Assembly: GCF_900188095.1 (NCBI RefSeq)
Contig: NZ_FZOT01000002.1
Location: 62,001 to 126,000 of the forward strand
Direction of reading: 5' to 3'
Origin: Noviherbaspirillum humi
Lineage (GTDB): Bacteria; Pseudomonadota; Gammaproteobacteria; Burkholderiales; Burkholderiaceae_D
Length of the DNA: 64,000 nt
In this document: in pieces, positions 18,758-31,494 of the stretch
Position numbering within the stretch: position 1 is the stretch's first letter
Layout: every line of letters starts with the position of its first letter
The notes under the pieces: model-generated
Databases searched by the model: none
What the model saw: only the letters and a program-made list of their open reading frames with translations
Told to the model about the DNA's origin: nothing
Made by a program: the position numbers and the translations under genes

Positions 18758-19600
18758 TCAAACCTTCCAGTCGCTCCATACCGGCTTAAGGTCAGCCGGC
18801 AACGGCGGCAGCCTGCCGAGGTCGACGCGCGATTCGCCCGGCGCGTGGAAGTCCGAACCGCGCGACGCCAGCAGGCCATACTGCCGCGCCACTCGGGCAT
18901 AGATTTCGTACTCGTCCGGCGTGTGGCTGCCGGTGATGACTTCCACACCGGTTCCGCCGAGGCGCTTGAATTCATTGAGGAAGACGTCCCGTTCCAGATC
19001 GTTGAAGTCGTAGCGGCCGGGATGGGCGACGATGGCCACGCCGCCAGCGCCGCGTATCCATGTCACCGCCTGCTCCAGCGTGGCCCAGCGGTGGGGCACA
19101 TAGCCGGGCTTGCCTTCGATCAGGTAATTGGCGAAGACCTCGGCCGTGTCCTTGCAGGTGCCGGTCTCGACGATGTAGCGGGCGAAGTGGGTGCGGGAGA
19201 TGAGGTCCGGGTTGCCGACGTACCTGAGCGCGCCTTCGAAGGCATTCGGAATGCCGACCGCCGCCAGCTGCGCTGCCATCTCGTGCGCCCGGCGTTCGCG
19301 GCCGGAACGGGTCATTGCCAGTCCCTGGATCAGCGCTTCGTTTTTCTCGTCGATGCCGAGACCGACGATATGCACCGTGCGGCCGGCCCAGGTAATGGAA
19401 ATCTCGACGCCGGGAACGAAGCCCATGCCGAGCGACTGCGCAGCCTCCCGCGCTTCGGGGATGCCGTCGACCTCGTCATGATCGGTCAAGGCCCAGACTT
19501 CGACGCCGTTGCGATGAGCGCGCGCCGCCACTGCCGATGGCGACAGGGCGCCATCGGACACATAGGAGTGCGAATGCAGGTCGACATTGGATGAAGGCAA
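18758..19600 (-). CDS. PHP-domain phosphoesterase (RNase AM / nucleoside 3',5'-bisphosphatase)
   Basis: 280 residues. The metal-binding motifs of the PHP fold are DLHSHSYVSDG (7-17), ALTDHDEVDG, PGVEIS, VAHPGRY and GSDFHAPGE. Characterised relatives (E. coli RNase AM/YciV, Chromobacterium CV_1693) remove 5' nucleotides from short RNA or dephosphorylate 3',5'-bisphosphates. The start is TTG at 19600, with GGAG eight bases upstream. It is followed by htpX 92 bp downstream. Confidence 0.9.
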   Translation of the reverse strand: MPSSNVDLHSHSYVSDGALSPSAVAARAHRNGVEVWALTDHDEVDGIPEAREAAQSLGMGFVPGVEISITWAGRTVHIVGLGIDEKNEALIQGLAMTRSGRERRAHEMAAQLAAVGIPNAFEGALRYVGNPDLISRTHFARYIVETGTCKDTAEVFANYLIEGKPGYVPHRWATLEQAVTWIRGAGGVAIVAHPGRYDFNDLERDVFLNEFKRLGGTGVEVITGSHTPDEYEIYARVARQYGLLASRGSDFHAPGESRVDLGRLPPLPADLKPVWSDWKV

Positions 19601-19750
19601 GTTGGGTCTCCGTAAGGCGGTGCTCCGGCGTCATTCGCCACAGGGTCGTGACGAAACTGGTGCCTGGAAAAGCGATGCCTGATTACTCACTATTGTACGT
19701 GGATAGCGGATTTCAATGCGCCAAACTCATGCCCGGCTTGCCGCCACAAT

Positions 19751-20626
19751 TCAGGCCAGAAATTCCTCGATCGCAGAGGCGAGAATCTCCGGCTGATCGT
19801 GGTGCAGCATGTGGCCGGCATCTTCCACCATCAGCGTACGTACGTCCTGAATCATGGCGATGCGGCGATCGATCTCGGCCCGCGCCTGGTCCTTTGGTCC
19901 CATCCAGCGCCAAGCGGTCGTATCGTCCGCTTCCACCCAAAGCACCGGCGCGGTGATGCCGCGCCAGCAGGCCAGCACCTCCTCCACCCGGTAGAGGATG
20001 GGATTGACGCGCTTGTGCGCCGGGTCGGCCAGGAGTCGCCAGCTGCCGTCGGCGTTTTCTGCCGCCCAATAGCCGGACAGGAACTCGGCCCGCTCCGGCG
20101 TCAGACGAGGATTGTTTTTGCGCAGGCGCTGTGCCACCTCGGCGCGGCTGGCATAAGGCCGAAGCGCCGGATCCTGCTTCAGCTCATCCAGCCATTCCCG
20201 ATAGCGGGCCGGCGCCTTCTCGGGCGCCGCCGCCGGGAGGCCGAAGCCTTCGAGGTTGATCAGGCGACGGATGCGCTCCGGCCGCACGCCCGCATACAGC
20301 GTGACGACATTGCCGCCCATGCTGTGGCCGAGCAGGTTGACCGGTTCGGCGCCGGCGCAATGGTCGAGGATGGCGTCGAGGTCGCCGAGGTAGTCCGGAA
20401 ACCAGTAGCTGTCGGCAGCCGGCGTCTCGGTCAGTCCGAAGCCGCGCCAGTCGGCGGCGATCACATGCCAGTCGCGGCGCAGGCAATCGACCACGAATTG
20501 GAAGGAAGCGGACATATCCATCCAGCCGTGCATCATGAAGAGCTTGGGCGCGCCTTCGCTGCCCCAGTGACGCAGGTGATAACGGAGGCCGCGGACCATG
20601 ATAAATTCTGAACGTGATGGTTTCAT
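19751..20626 (-). CDS. Alpha/beta hydrolase
   Basis: 291 residues from the ATG at 20626. In-frame alternatives are TTG 20677 and ATG 20599; none has a good ribosome-binding site. The nucleophile elbow is LLGHSMGGNVV. A C-terminal DAGHMLHHDQPE supplies the His, with VLWVEADD as the acid region. The HG oxyanion motif is MMHGWMDMSASF. It is divergent from an acyl-CoA synthetase across a 90-bp gap that contains a 12-bp palindrome, so a shared fatty-acid or ester role is possible. Confidence 0.88.
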   Translation of the reverse strand: MKPSRSEFIMVRGLRYHLRHWGSEGAPKLFMMHGWMDMSASFQFVVDCLRRDWHVIAADWRGFGLTETPAADSYWFPDYLGDLDAILDHCAGAEPVNLLGHSMGGNVVTLYAGVRPERIRRLINLEGFGLPAAAPEKAPARYREWLDELKQDPALRPYASRAEVAQRLRKNNPRLTPERAEFLSGYWAAENADGSWRLLADPAHKRVNPILYRVEEVLACWRGITAPVLWVEADDTTAWRWMGPKDQARAEIDRRIAMIQDVRTLMVEDAGHMLHHDQPEILASAIEEFLA

Positions 20627-20683
20627 GATGATGGAATGCGCTGCGATGAGGTAGCGGATCTGATTGAAATTCGCCAATTAATA

Positions 20684-20695
20684 GAACGATCGTTC
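20684..20695. promoter_or_regulatory. Palindromic operator candidate between divergent genes
   Basis: GAACGATCGTTC is a perfect 12-bp palindrome in an AT-rich context, midway between the hydrolase (minus) and acyl-CoA synthetase (plus) starts. The form is typical of TetR-family operators, which often control fatty-acid genes. No regulator gene is adjacent. Confidence 0.55.
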
Positions 20696-20716
20696 GATAA
20701 TTATACCGGAGACCCC

Positions 20717-22438
20717 ATGCCTTCCCCGCGTCCCGCAATTACGCCTTTCCCGACCACACCGTGCGCCGACCGGTATGAAGCGCTGTACCAGGAATTTCGC
20801 TGGCAGGTGCCGGACGACTTCAACATCGCTGATGTCTGCTGTGTGCGCTGGGCGAACGACGCCGACCGCATCGCCATTCATTACGAAGACGAGAGCGGCG
20901 CTACCGGCATCCTGACTTATGCCGATCTCCATGCGCAAGCCCTGCGCTGCGCGGGCGCCCTGCGCACGCTCGGCGTCGAACGCGGCGATCGGGTCGCCCT
21001 CATCCTGCCGCAACGGCCCGAAACCGCGGTCGCGCACATGGCATGCCATCTCCTGGGCGCCGTCGCCATGCCGCTGTCCATCCTGTTCGGACCCGAGGCG
21101 CTCGAATACCGCCTGCAGAACAGCGACGCGGTGGTAGCGCTGGTCGATGCCGCCGGCATCGCCAACCTGGAGGAAGTGCTGCCCGCCTGCCCGGCGCTGA
21201 AGGCTGTCGTCGCACTGGACGATGTCGGCGGCGGCCACCATGGCTGGGAAGGATTGCTGGCGCAGGCCGAACCGCTGCCGCAAGCCGTGGGCACCCGGGC
21301 CGACGATCCTGCGGTGCTCATCTACACCAGCGGCACCACCGGCTCCCCCAAGGGAGCGCTGATCCCGCACCGCGCGCTGATCGGCAACCTGACCGGCTTC
21401 GTCGCCTCGCAAAACTGGTTCCCGCAGGAAGGCGACGTGTTCTGGTCGCCGGCCGACTGGGCATGGACCGGCGGACTGATGGATGCGCTGCTGCCGACGC
21501 TGTATTTCGGCAAGCCCATCGTCGGCTACCGCGGCCGCTTCTCCGCCGACACCGCCTTTCACCTCATGCAGAAATATGGCGTGACCAACACCTTCCTGTT
21601 CCCGACGGCGCTGAAGATGATGATGAAGGCCTGCCCCGCGCCTCGGGAAAAGTATCAGCTGAAGCTGCGCGCCATCATGAGCGCCGGCGAGGCGGTCGGC
21701 GATGCCGTGTTTACCTGGTGCCGCGATGCGCTGGGCGTGGTGCCGAACGAGATGTTCGGCCAGACCGAGATGAACTACATCGTCGGCAACAGCGCCCGGC
21801 AATGGCCGGCCAGGCCCGGCAGCATGGGCCGGCCCTACCCCGGCCACCGGATCGCGCTGATCGACGATGCCGGCCAGATGGTGCCGACTGGCCAAGTCGG
21901 CGAGGTGGCCGTGTGCCGCACCGACATCCACGGTCATCCCGACCCGATCTTCTTTCTCGAGTACTGGCGCAATCCAGAAGCGACGCGCAACAAGTTCAGC
22001 GGCGACTGGTGCCGCACCGGCGACCTGGCGCTGATGGATGAGGAGGGCTATCTCTGGTACCAGGGCCGCGCCGACGACATGTTCAAGGCCGCCGGCTACC
22101 GCATCGGCCCGTCCGAAATCGAGAACTGCCTGGTGAAGCATCCGGCGGTGGCGAACGTGGCGGTCGTGCCCAAGCCCGACTCGGAGCGCGGCAACATCGT
22201 CAAGGCATTCGTGGTGCTGACGCCGGAAACACGGCGCGGCGCCGAGGCCGAGGCCGCCCTGATCGCAGAACTGCAGGCTCATGTGCGCGGCAAGCTGGCG
22301 CCCTACGAATATCCGAAGGAAATCGAATTCATCGATGCGCTGCCGATGACGACCACCGGCAAGGTACAGCGCCGGGTCCTGCGCCTGCTGGAAGCGGAAC
22401 GCAATCGGGGCGCCCGCCGGGAAGCCGCTCCGGCCTGA
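20717..22438 (+). CDS. AMP-dependent acyl-CoA synthetase
   Basis: 573 residues of the ANL superfamily, forming acyl-adenylate then acyl-CoA. The P-loop-like motif IYTSGTTGSPKG lies near residue 200-211. MFGQTEMNYIVG is the A5 motif, GDWCRTGDLALMDEEGYLWYQGRADDMFKAAGYRIGPSEIE covers A7-A8, and the catalytic Lys is in TTGKVQRRVLR. The length and RADDMFKAAGYR resemble the medium-chain (ACSM/Acs-like) branch. The start is ATG 20717 with GGAG six bases upstream. Regulation through the upstream palindrome is an inference. Confidence 0.92.
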   Translation: MPSPRPAITPFPTTPCADRYEALYQEFRWQVPDDFNIADVCCVRWANDADRIAIHYEDESGATGILTYADLHAQALRCAGALRTLGVERGDRVALILPQRPETAVAHMACHLLGAVAMPLSILFGPEALEYRLQNSDAVVALVDAAGIANLEEVLPACPALKAVVALDDVGGGHHGWEGLLAQAEPLPQAVGTRADDPAVLIYTSGTTGSPKGALIPHRALIGNLTGFVASQNWFPQEGDVFWSPADWAWTGGLMDALLPTLYFGKPIVGYRGRFSADTAFHLMQKYGVTNTFLFPTALKMMMKACPAPREKYQLKLRAIMSAGEAVGDAVFTWCRDALGVVPNEMFGQTEMNYIVGNSARQWPARPGSMGRPYPGHRIALIDDAGQMVPTGQVGEVAVCRTDIHGHPDPIFFLEYWRNPEATRNKFSGDWCRTGDLALMDEEGYLWYQGRADDMFKAAGYRIGPSEIENCLVKHPAVANVAVVPKPDSERGNIVKAFVVLTPETRRGAEAEAALIAELQAHVRGKLAPYEYPKEIEFIDALPMTTTGKVQRRVLRLLEAERNRGARREAAPA

Positions 22439-22459
22439 AGACCCCGGATTCAGGCGCGC

Positions 22460-22723
22460 CTATTTCTGCGCATCCTTGCGCGCGTTGTCGGCCTCCGCCT
22501 CGCGCGCTTTCTGCTGCATCTTCTCGCCGGCGTTCTTCATTCCCTCGCCGGCCTTGTCTGCCAGCTTGTTCAATTCATCGCCGGCGCGGGAGGCGGCCTT
22601 GTCGATCTGCTGGCCGGCCTTCTCCGCCGGGCCCGGGCCCGAGGCGGTATCGGTTTTCTGGCAGGCGCATAGCGCCACTGCTGCCAGCATCGCGCCGGCC
22701 GTGAGTGCGTCTCTCAAGCTCAT
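22460..22723 (-). CDS. Small helical lipoprotein
   Basis: 87 residues. The lipobox ALCAC gives a lipidated Cys near residue 21. The mature part is charged and helical (EKAGQQIDKAASRAGDELNK and similar), resembling small YqjD/entericidin-like or amphipathic stress lipoproteins. GGAGGG lies six bases before the ATG. It is convergent with the acyl-CoA synthetase 21 bp away. Its function is unknown. Confidence 0.82.
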   Translation of the reverse strand: MSLRDALTAGAMLAAVALCACQKTDTASGPGPAEKAGQQIDKAASRAGDELNKLADKAGEGMKNAGEKMQQKAREAEADNARKDAQK

Positions 22724-22814
22724 TTTCTCCCTCCATGTTCATGCTGGCCGAACACCTTCGGCCCCTGGATGAAAGACCATCGCGGGAGATCAAAGTTTCC
22801 TGACAGGCAAGGCG

Positions 22815-23636
22815 TCAAGCCTTGGCGCCGTCGAGTTTGAGCAGCCGGTCGAGTTCAGCTTCGGTGAATCCGGCCGCCCTGCGCGCCTGGATGTTGAACG
22901 GTCCGCGCAATGCCGGCGCCTTGTAGCGCTGCGCGAGGTCGGCATAGGCGGCCAACGGATCCAGGCCGCGCTGCTCGCAAAGCCAGTTGAACCAGCGATT
23001 GCCGATGGCCACATGGCCGATTTCGTCGCGCAGGATGATGTCGAGGATGCGCGCCGCATCCATGTCGCCGGCCTGGGCCAGCTTGGCGCGCACCGGCGGC
23101 GAGGCATCCAGGCCGCGCGCCTCCAGCGTGCGCGGCACCAGCGCCATGCGCGCCAGGATGTCGGCGGCGGTCTTGTGCGCCATGTCCCACAGGCTGTTGT
23201 GAGCCGGGAAATCGCCGTAGTCGTAGCCCAGCGTCTGCAGATGGGCACGCAGCAGCGAAAAGTGCAGCGCTTCCTCCGCCGCGACTCTCAGCCAGTCGGC
23301 ATAGTAGTCGGGCGGCATGCCGTCGAAGCGGGCGATCGCATCCAGCGCCAGGTTGATCGCATTGAATTCGATATGGGACAGCGCATGGATCAGGATCGAC
23401 CGGCCTTCGAGGGTATGCATCGCGCGCCGCTTGACCGACAGCGGCGGTACCAGCATCGGGCGCTCGGGCCGGCCCGGCAACGCTTCGTCGCAATGTAGTC
23501 GCAAGGCAGGCTGCAGATCGATCCTGCCGTCGGTCCAGGCAAGGCTCAGTTCGGCCACGCCGTCGGCCTTGTCGCCGGCATCGCGGCACGCCAGCCAGTG
23601 CAGCGCAGCCTGGCGCAGTTCTGAGGGAGCTTTCAT
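22815..23636 (-). CDS. DUF455 ferritin-like protein
   Basis: 273 residues. A di-iron four-helix bundle is suggested by three helices carrying ligands: HIEFNAINLALDAI, EEALHFSLLRAHL and RDEIGHVAIGNRWF (Glu, ExxH and DExxH type). The start is taken at ATG 23636 (MKAPSELRQ), where homologues begin. The open frame extends to 23702 but would overlap the divergent promoter region. Some relatives are tRNA-modifying hydroxylases, but the substrate here is unknown. It is divergent from the gamma-carbonic anhydrase gene. Confidence 0.85.
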   Translation of the reverse strand: MKAPSELRQAALHWLACRDAGDKADGVAELSLAWTDGRIDLQPALRLHCDEALPGRPERPMLVPPLSVKRRAMHTLEGRSILIHALSHIEFNAINLALDAIARFDGMPPDYYADWLRVAAEEALHFSLLRAHLQTLGYDYGDFPAHNSLWDMAHKTAADILARMALVPRTLEARGLDASPPVRAKLAQAGDMDAARILDIILRDEIGHVAIGNRWFNWLCEQRGLDPLAAYADLAQRYKAPALRGPFNIQARRAAGFTEAELDRLLKLDGAKA

Positions 23637-23720
23637 GGGAGTAATCAGGGACCGGAGCCAGTGCCGGCATCCGATGAACGGTAGAATGTGAAAACCAAAC
23701 AACTCATTCTACGAAAAACC

Positions 23721-24245
23721 ATGGCCATCTACCAACTCGGAGACAACACCCCCGACGTCGATTCTTCCGCCTATATCGCCGAATCCGCTGCCGTCATCGG
23801 GCGGGTGAAGATCGAGGCCAATGCCAGCGTCTGGTTCGGCGTGACCATCCGCGGCGACAACGAGCTGATCAGCATCGGCGAGAACAGCAACGTGCAGGAA
23901 AACACCGTCGCCCATACCGACCCCGGCTTTCCGCTCACCATCGGCAAGAACGTCACCGTCGGCCACCAGGCGATGCTGCATGGCTGCACCATCGGCGACG
24001 GCTCGCTGATCGGCATCCAGGCGGTGCTGCTGAACGGCGCGAAGATCGGCCGCAACTGCCTGGTCGGCGCCGGCGCCCTCGTCACCGAAGGCAAGGAATT
24101 TCCCGACAACTCCCTGATCATAGGCACACCGGCCAAGGTGGTGCGTACGCTTACCGACGAGGAAGTCGCCAAGCTTCGCCGCAACGCCGACGGCTATGTG
24201 AAGCGCGGTCAGATCTTCCGGGAGCAATTGAAAAAGATTGGTTGA
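23721..24245 (+). CDS. Gamma-carbonic anhydrase family protein
   Basis: 174 residues of left-handed beta-helix made from hexapeptide repeats ([19 protein letters not shown] and later [20 protein letters not shown]). The three zinc-ligand histidines of the family are represented by H in [18 protein letters not shown] and ATTIGDG-type turns. This is the YrdA/CaiE-like housekeeping branch whose anhydrase activity is often unproven. The start is ATG 23721. It ends 3 bp before hslO and is probably in the same transcript. Confidence 0.9.
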   Translation: MAIYQLGDNTPDVDSSAYIAESAAVIGRVKIEANASVWFGVTIRGDNELISIGENSNVQENTVAHTDPGFPLTIGKNVTVGHQAMLHGCTIGDGSLIGIQAVLLNGAKIGRNCLVGAGALVTEGKEFPDNSLIIGTPAKVVRTLTDEEVAKLRRNADGYVKRGQIFREQLKKIG

Positions 24246-24248
24246 TTG

Positions 24249-25169
24249 ATGGATACGCTGCAAAAATTCATGTTCGAAGACTCGGCCGTGCGCGGCGAGC
24301 TGGTCGAGATTTCCGAGACTTGGCGACAGGTCCAGTCGCGGCAGACCTATCCCGAACCGGTGCGCAACCTGCTCGGCGAAATGCTCGCCGCCGCCGCCCT
24401 GCTGTCGGCCAACCTGAAGTTCAACGGCACCATCATCATGCAGATCCATGGCGACGGCCCGGTGCGCCTGCTGGTGGTGGAATGCGATGCGGCCCTGCAT
24501 ATGCGCGCCACCGCCAAGCTGGATCCCGATGCCTCACTGCGCGGCGACGAGAGCGTGATAGAACTGGTGAACGTGAGCGGCCAGGGCCGTTTCGTGATCA
24601 CGCTCGATCCGAAGGACAAGCTGCCCGGCCAGCAGCCCTATCAGGGCATCGTGCCGCTCGACGGCGGCTCGGTGGCGGAGATCATCGAGAACTACATGCT
24701 GCGTTCCGAACAGCTCGATACCAAGCTGTGGCTGGCGGCCGACCGCCAGGTGGCGCGCGGCATGCTGCTGCAGAAGCTGCCGCGCGAAGGCGGCATCGGC
24801 GGTCCGACCGACGATGTCGACACCTGGAACCGCACCGTCATGCTGGGCGATACGCTCAAGCGCGATGAGCTTCTGGAGACCGATATCGCCACCCTGATGC
24901 GCCGTCTGTTCTGGGAAGAGACCATCCGCGTATTCGACCCGCGCCATCCGGAATTCCACTGCACTTGCTCGCGCGAGAAAGTCGGCAACATGCTAAAGAT
25001 GCTCGGCAGTGAAGAAGTGGAATCGGCGCTGCAGGAGATGGGCAAGCTGGGCATCGACTGCGACTTCTGCGGCCAGCACTATGAATTCGACGCGGTCGAC
25101 TGCGCGCAGCTGTTCGCCACCGATCTCACCGGCAGCGCCATCCGGCCGCCAGGCAGCGTCCGGCACTGA
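24249..25169 (+). CDS. hslO: Redox-activated chaperone Hsp33
   Basis: Holdase chaperone that unfolds and becomes active when its zinc centre is oxidised. It has 306 residues. The C-terminal zinc motif is present as CTC (in FHCTCSREKV) and CDFC, giving the required C-x-C ... C-x-x-C. The conserved N-terminal NGTIIMQIHGDGPVRLLVVE is typical. ATG 24249 is preferred to the in-frame TTG immediately before it. It is co-directional with, and 3 bp from, the carbonic anhydrase-like gene. Confidence 0.95.
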   Translation: MDTLQKFMFEDSAVRGELVEISETWRQVQSRQTYPEPVRNLLGEMLAAAALLSANLKFNGTIIMQIHGDGPVRLLVVECDAALHMRATAKLDPDASLRGDESVIELVNVSGQGRFVITLDPKDKLPGQQPYQGIVPLDGGSVAEIIENYMLRSEQLDTKLWLAADRQVARGMLLQKLPREGGIGGPTDDVDTWNRTVMLGDTLKRDELLETDIATLMRRLFWEETIRVFDPRHPEFHCTCSREKVGNMLKMLGSEEVESALQEMGKLGIDCDFCGQHYEFDAVDCAQLFATDLTGSAIRPPGSVRH

Positions 25170-25206
25170 CAGTCCGGCCCCCCCGGCCGGCTCGATCAGC
25201 CTTGGC

Positions 25207-25237
25207 AAAAAAAAGCCCGCATTGAGCGGGCTTTTTT
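25207..25237. terminator. Bidirectional terminator between hslO and ftsB
   Basis: AAAAAAAAGCCCGC, a 4-6 base loop and GCGGGCTTTTTT form a hairpin with A- and T-runs on both sides. It can end both the rightward hslO transcript and the leftward ftsB transcript. Confidence 0.93.
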
Positions 25238-25244
25238 ACAGGCG

Positions 25245-25568
25245 TCACTTCTTGTTCGGCGGCGGCGCGGCGCTCGATATGTTGAGCGGCTGGCCATTAT
25301 TCTCCAGGATCTGGACGAAGACTTCGCCCTCCTTGATCATGCCGAGTTCATAACGCGCCCGCTCTTCGATGGCTCCCGTGCCTTCCTTCAAATCCATGAC
25401 TTCGGAATTGAGCTTGGCATTGCGCGCCCGCAGTTCGTCGTTCTTGCGCTTCGCGGCTGTTACTTGGCCGTCGAGATCCCAGACGCGCAGCCAGCCGCCC
25501 TTCCCCAACCAGAGCGGATATTGGACAAGCAACAACAGGGCGAAGAGACTCAGGATGATCAGGCGCAT
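25245..25568 (-). CDS. ftsB: Cell division protein FtsB
   Basis: Bitopic septum protein that joins FtsL and FtsQ and activates septal peptidoglycan synthesis. It has 107 residues. One membrane helix (3-20) is followed by [15 protein letters not shown], the conserved FtsB juxtamembrane segment. A coiled coil (about 30-62) comes next, then the [16 protein letters not shown] motif. It is last in the pyrG-kdsA-eno-ftsB run, 61 bp after eno. Confidence 0.93.
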   Translation of the reverse strand: MRLIILSLFALLLLVQYPLWLGKGGWLRVWDLDGQVTAAKRKNDELRARNAKLNSEVMDLKEGTGAIEERARYELGMIKEGEVFVQILENNGQPLNISSAAPPPNKK

Positions 25569-25629
25569 GGCACTATGCTACACCGGGAATGCCTTCCGGG
25601 CCGATCGGAAATCGACCCGAAAAACAGGC

Positions 25630-29556
<3,927 letters not shown>

Positions 29557-29640
29557 CCCCAAACCGTCCGCGGGCCGTCTTTTGGGAAATTTCCGGTCCG
29601 TTCAGGAAATCGGGACGATGCGGCGAGGCTGGGGCGGCGC

Positions 29641-30585
29641 TCAATGGGTATAGGAAAGGATCAGGCGCAGATAGTTCTGGCTGCCGAAGGAATTCGGCAG
29701 GTCGCGGATTTCGTTGCTGCGGCGGACCACGCCGACCATTGCCTCGAACGGCCCCTGCAGCCAGGCCACGCCGGCTTCCGCCTCGCCCACCAGCCGCTTG
29801 GGCGCCACGGTGTGGGGATTGCCGGAAGAGAAATAGCCGCCCTGCAGGCTGGCGTTGTAGCCGACCCAGCGGCCGTCCAGGCGCAGGTAGCCATGCAGCG
29901 TGGGCTGGTTAGGCAGCAGGTTCAAGCGCCCTGCCCGCGCCAGCACGCTGAAGCCGGCGTCGGTGTAAATATTGCCTAAACGACCCTTGATGCTGGGAGT
30001 GACATCGAGGAACGGGGCGGGCGTCCACCGCATCGGCGCCACCTCCCCGTGCAGCACCACGCCCACTTCATTGCGCACCTGCCTGCTCCATGCCTGCGGC
30101 AGCGGCTGGTTCAGGATGCGGTGCAGCGTGTTCTGGGTGCGCTCGCCGCCAGCGCAGGGACCGAGGCAGCCAACATCGACGCCGACCCGGGCATGGCTGC
30201 CATCGGCGGCATGGCGTTCGCTGAAGACGCCGGCATACAGCCACGCGGCATACGGATGGTCGGGCGGGCCCACCCGCGCCGGCGGCAGCTTGATGTCGGA
30301 GGCGGTGTACAACTCCTGGCCGACGCGCCAGCCGCCTCTCACCATGCCGCCCGCGGTGCTGGCAGTCCACTGCTGGGTGTAGCGCAGCCCGCTCGTGTAA
30401 AAGCCGTCGTCGCGCTTCAGCAGCAGGGAGTCGTTGTCGATTTCTGCCGCATGCGTCGTAATTCCGGCGGCATGGGCCTGGCGAAAGTCGTCGACCACGC
30501 CGGCGGAGGCGTCGAAAGGGAGCGCGGACAGGGCCGCAAAGCTGGCGGCCGCGACGGCCGCCCCTGGATTAAGCTTAAGCATCAT
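29641..30585 (-). CDS. LpxR-like lipid A deacylase family protein (DUF2219)
   Basis: 314 residues with a signal peptide (about 1-28, ending DASA). The mature start EIDNDSLLLKRDDGFYTSGLRYT matches the catalytic N-terminal region of LpxR, with Asn-Asp and a following Ser. VGQELYTASD and PDHPYAAWLYAGVF are also family segments. The protein ends SQNYLRLILSYTH, a strand-like end. LpxR removes the 3'-acyloxyacyl chain of lipid A in the outer membrane; activity here is inferred. It is 12 bp downstream of an alpha/beta hydrolase. Confidence 0.85.
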   Translation of the reverse strand: MMLKLNPGAAVAAASFAALSALPFDASAGVVDDFRQAHAAGITTHAAEIDNDSLLLKRDDGFYTSGLRYTQQWTASTAGGMVRGGWRVGQELYTASDIKLPPARVGPPDHPYAAWLYAGVFSERHAADGSHARVGVDVGCLGPCAGGERTQNTLHRILNQPLPQAWSRQVRNEVGVVLHGEVAPMRWTPAPFLDVTPSIKGRLGNIYTDAGFSVLARAGRLNLLPNQPTLHGYLRLDGRWVGYNASLQGGYFSSGNPHTVAPKRLVGEAEAGVAWLQGPFEAMVGVVRRSNEIRDLPNSFGSQNYLRLILSYTH

Positions 30586-30597
30586 CGGATGTCCTGT

Positions 30598-31449
30598 TCA
30601 AACGCCAAGCAGGGAACGGATCATCGCATGCACCGCATTGGCGGCGGCGGCAGGCGACTCCATGGGAAACAGATGCCCGCCGGGCACCTGCTGGAAATGG
30701 CGGCCGACCAGCTTGCGGGTGGCGGCCAGGCCTGCCTGGCGGCACTCCGCCGAATCCAGGCCGCCGATGAAGCCGACCGGCACCGGGAAGCCGCGCCGGG
30801 TGATGGCGCCGAGATGATCCGGCAAGGTGCGGTACACCATGTTCTCGGTCTCGCGGGTGAAGCGCAGGGTTACGCCCTGCGGATGCGGCTTCAGCCCATG
30901 CGCGATGTAGTCTCGCAAGACGTTCTGGTCCCAGGCGGCGAACATCGGCTTGGCGGCGTAATGACGATAGGCGGTCTCGGCATCCGGGAACACGTTGCGC
31001 CGGCCCTGGGACGCCTTCGCCGGCGGAAACCGGCGGTCCAGTCCGCCGCGCTTGGCGAAGCGAAGCAGCAGCGCGCGCCAGCCGGCGACTACCGGGGAAT
31101 CCAGCAGCACCACGCAGCGCACCAGCTCCGGCCGGGCTTTGGCCGCCATCAGGCTCAGCATGCCGCCCATGGAGTGACCGACGAGGATCACCGGCTGCGG
31201 CGTCTGCATCGCGGCCTGCCGCTCCGCCATGTCGTCCAGCAGTTCGCGCGCCAGCGCCGACCAGCCGTTCTGCACCGGATAGCGCGGGTCGTGCGCATGC
31301 ATGTCCAGCGCCTGGATCTCGAAGTGGCGCCGCAGATGGCTGAAGAACTGGTGATAGGTGCCCGCGGGGTAGCTGTTGGCATGCACGAATTGAAGAACGG
31401 GGCGGTCCATGTGTGGCGCAAGGTGTCGATTGTTGTTGGCGACTGGCAT
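30598..31449 (-). CDS. Alpha/beta hydrolase
   Basis: 283 residues. The nucleophile motif is VGHSMGGMLSLMAAK. HANSYPAGTYHQFF is the oxyanion region, and the catalytic His is in VPGGHLFPMESP. ATG 31449 is used; ATG 31410 (MDRPVLQFVHANS) is an equally good alternative because neither has a clear ribosome-binding site. It is upstream of, and probably co-transcribed with, the LpxR-like gene, which hints at lipid or ester chemistry. Confidence 0.85.
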   Translation of the reverse strand: MPVANNNRHLAPHMDRPVLQFVHANSYPAGTYHQFFSHLRRHFEIQALDMHAHDPRYPVQNGWSALARELLDDMAERQAAMQTPQPVILVGHSMGGMLSLMAAKARPELVRCVVLLDSPVVAGWRALLLRFAKRGGLDRRFPPAKASQGRRNVFPDAETAYRHYAAKPMFAAWDQNVLRDYIAHGLKPHPQGVTLRFTRETENMVYRTLPDHLGAITRRGFPVPVGFIGGLDSAECRQAGLAATRKLVGRHFQQVPGGHLFPMESPAAAANAVHAMIRSLLGV

Positions 31450-31494
31450 TTTAGAGCCTGTTCAGCGCCTGCGCACAACAACCGGCGACCTCAT

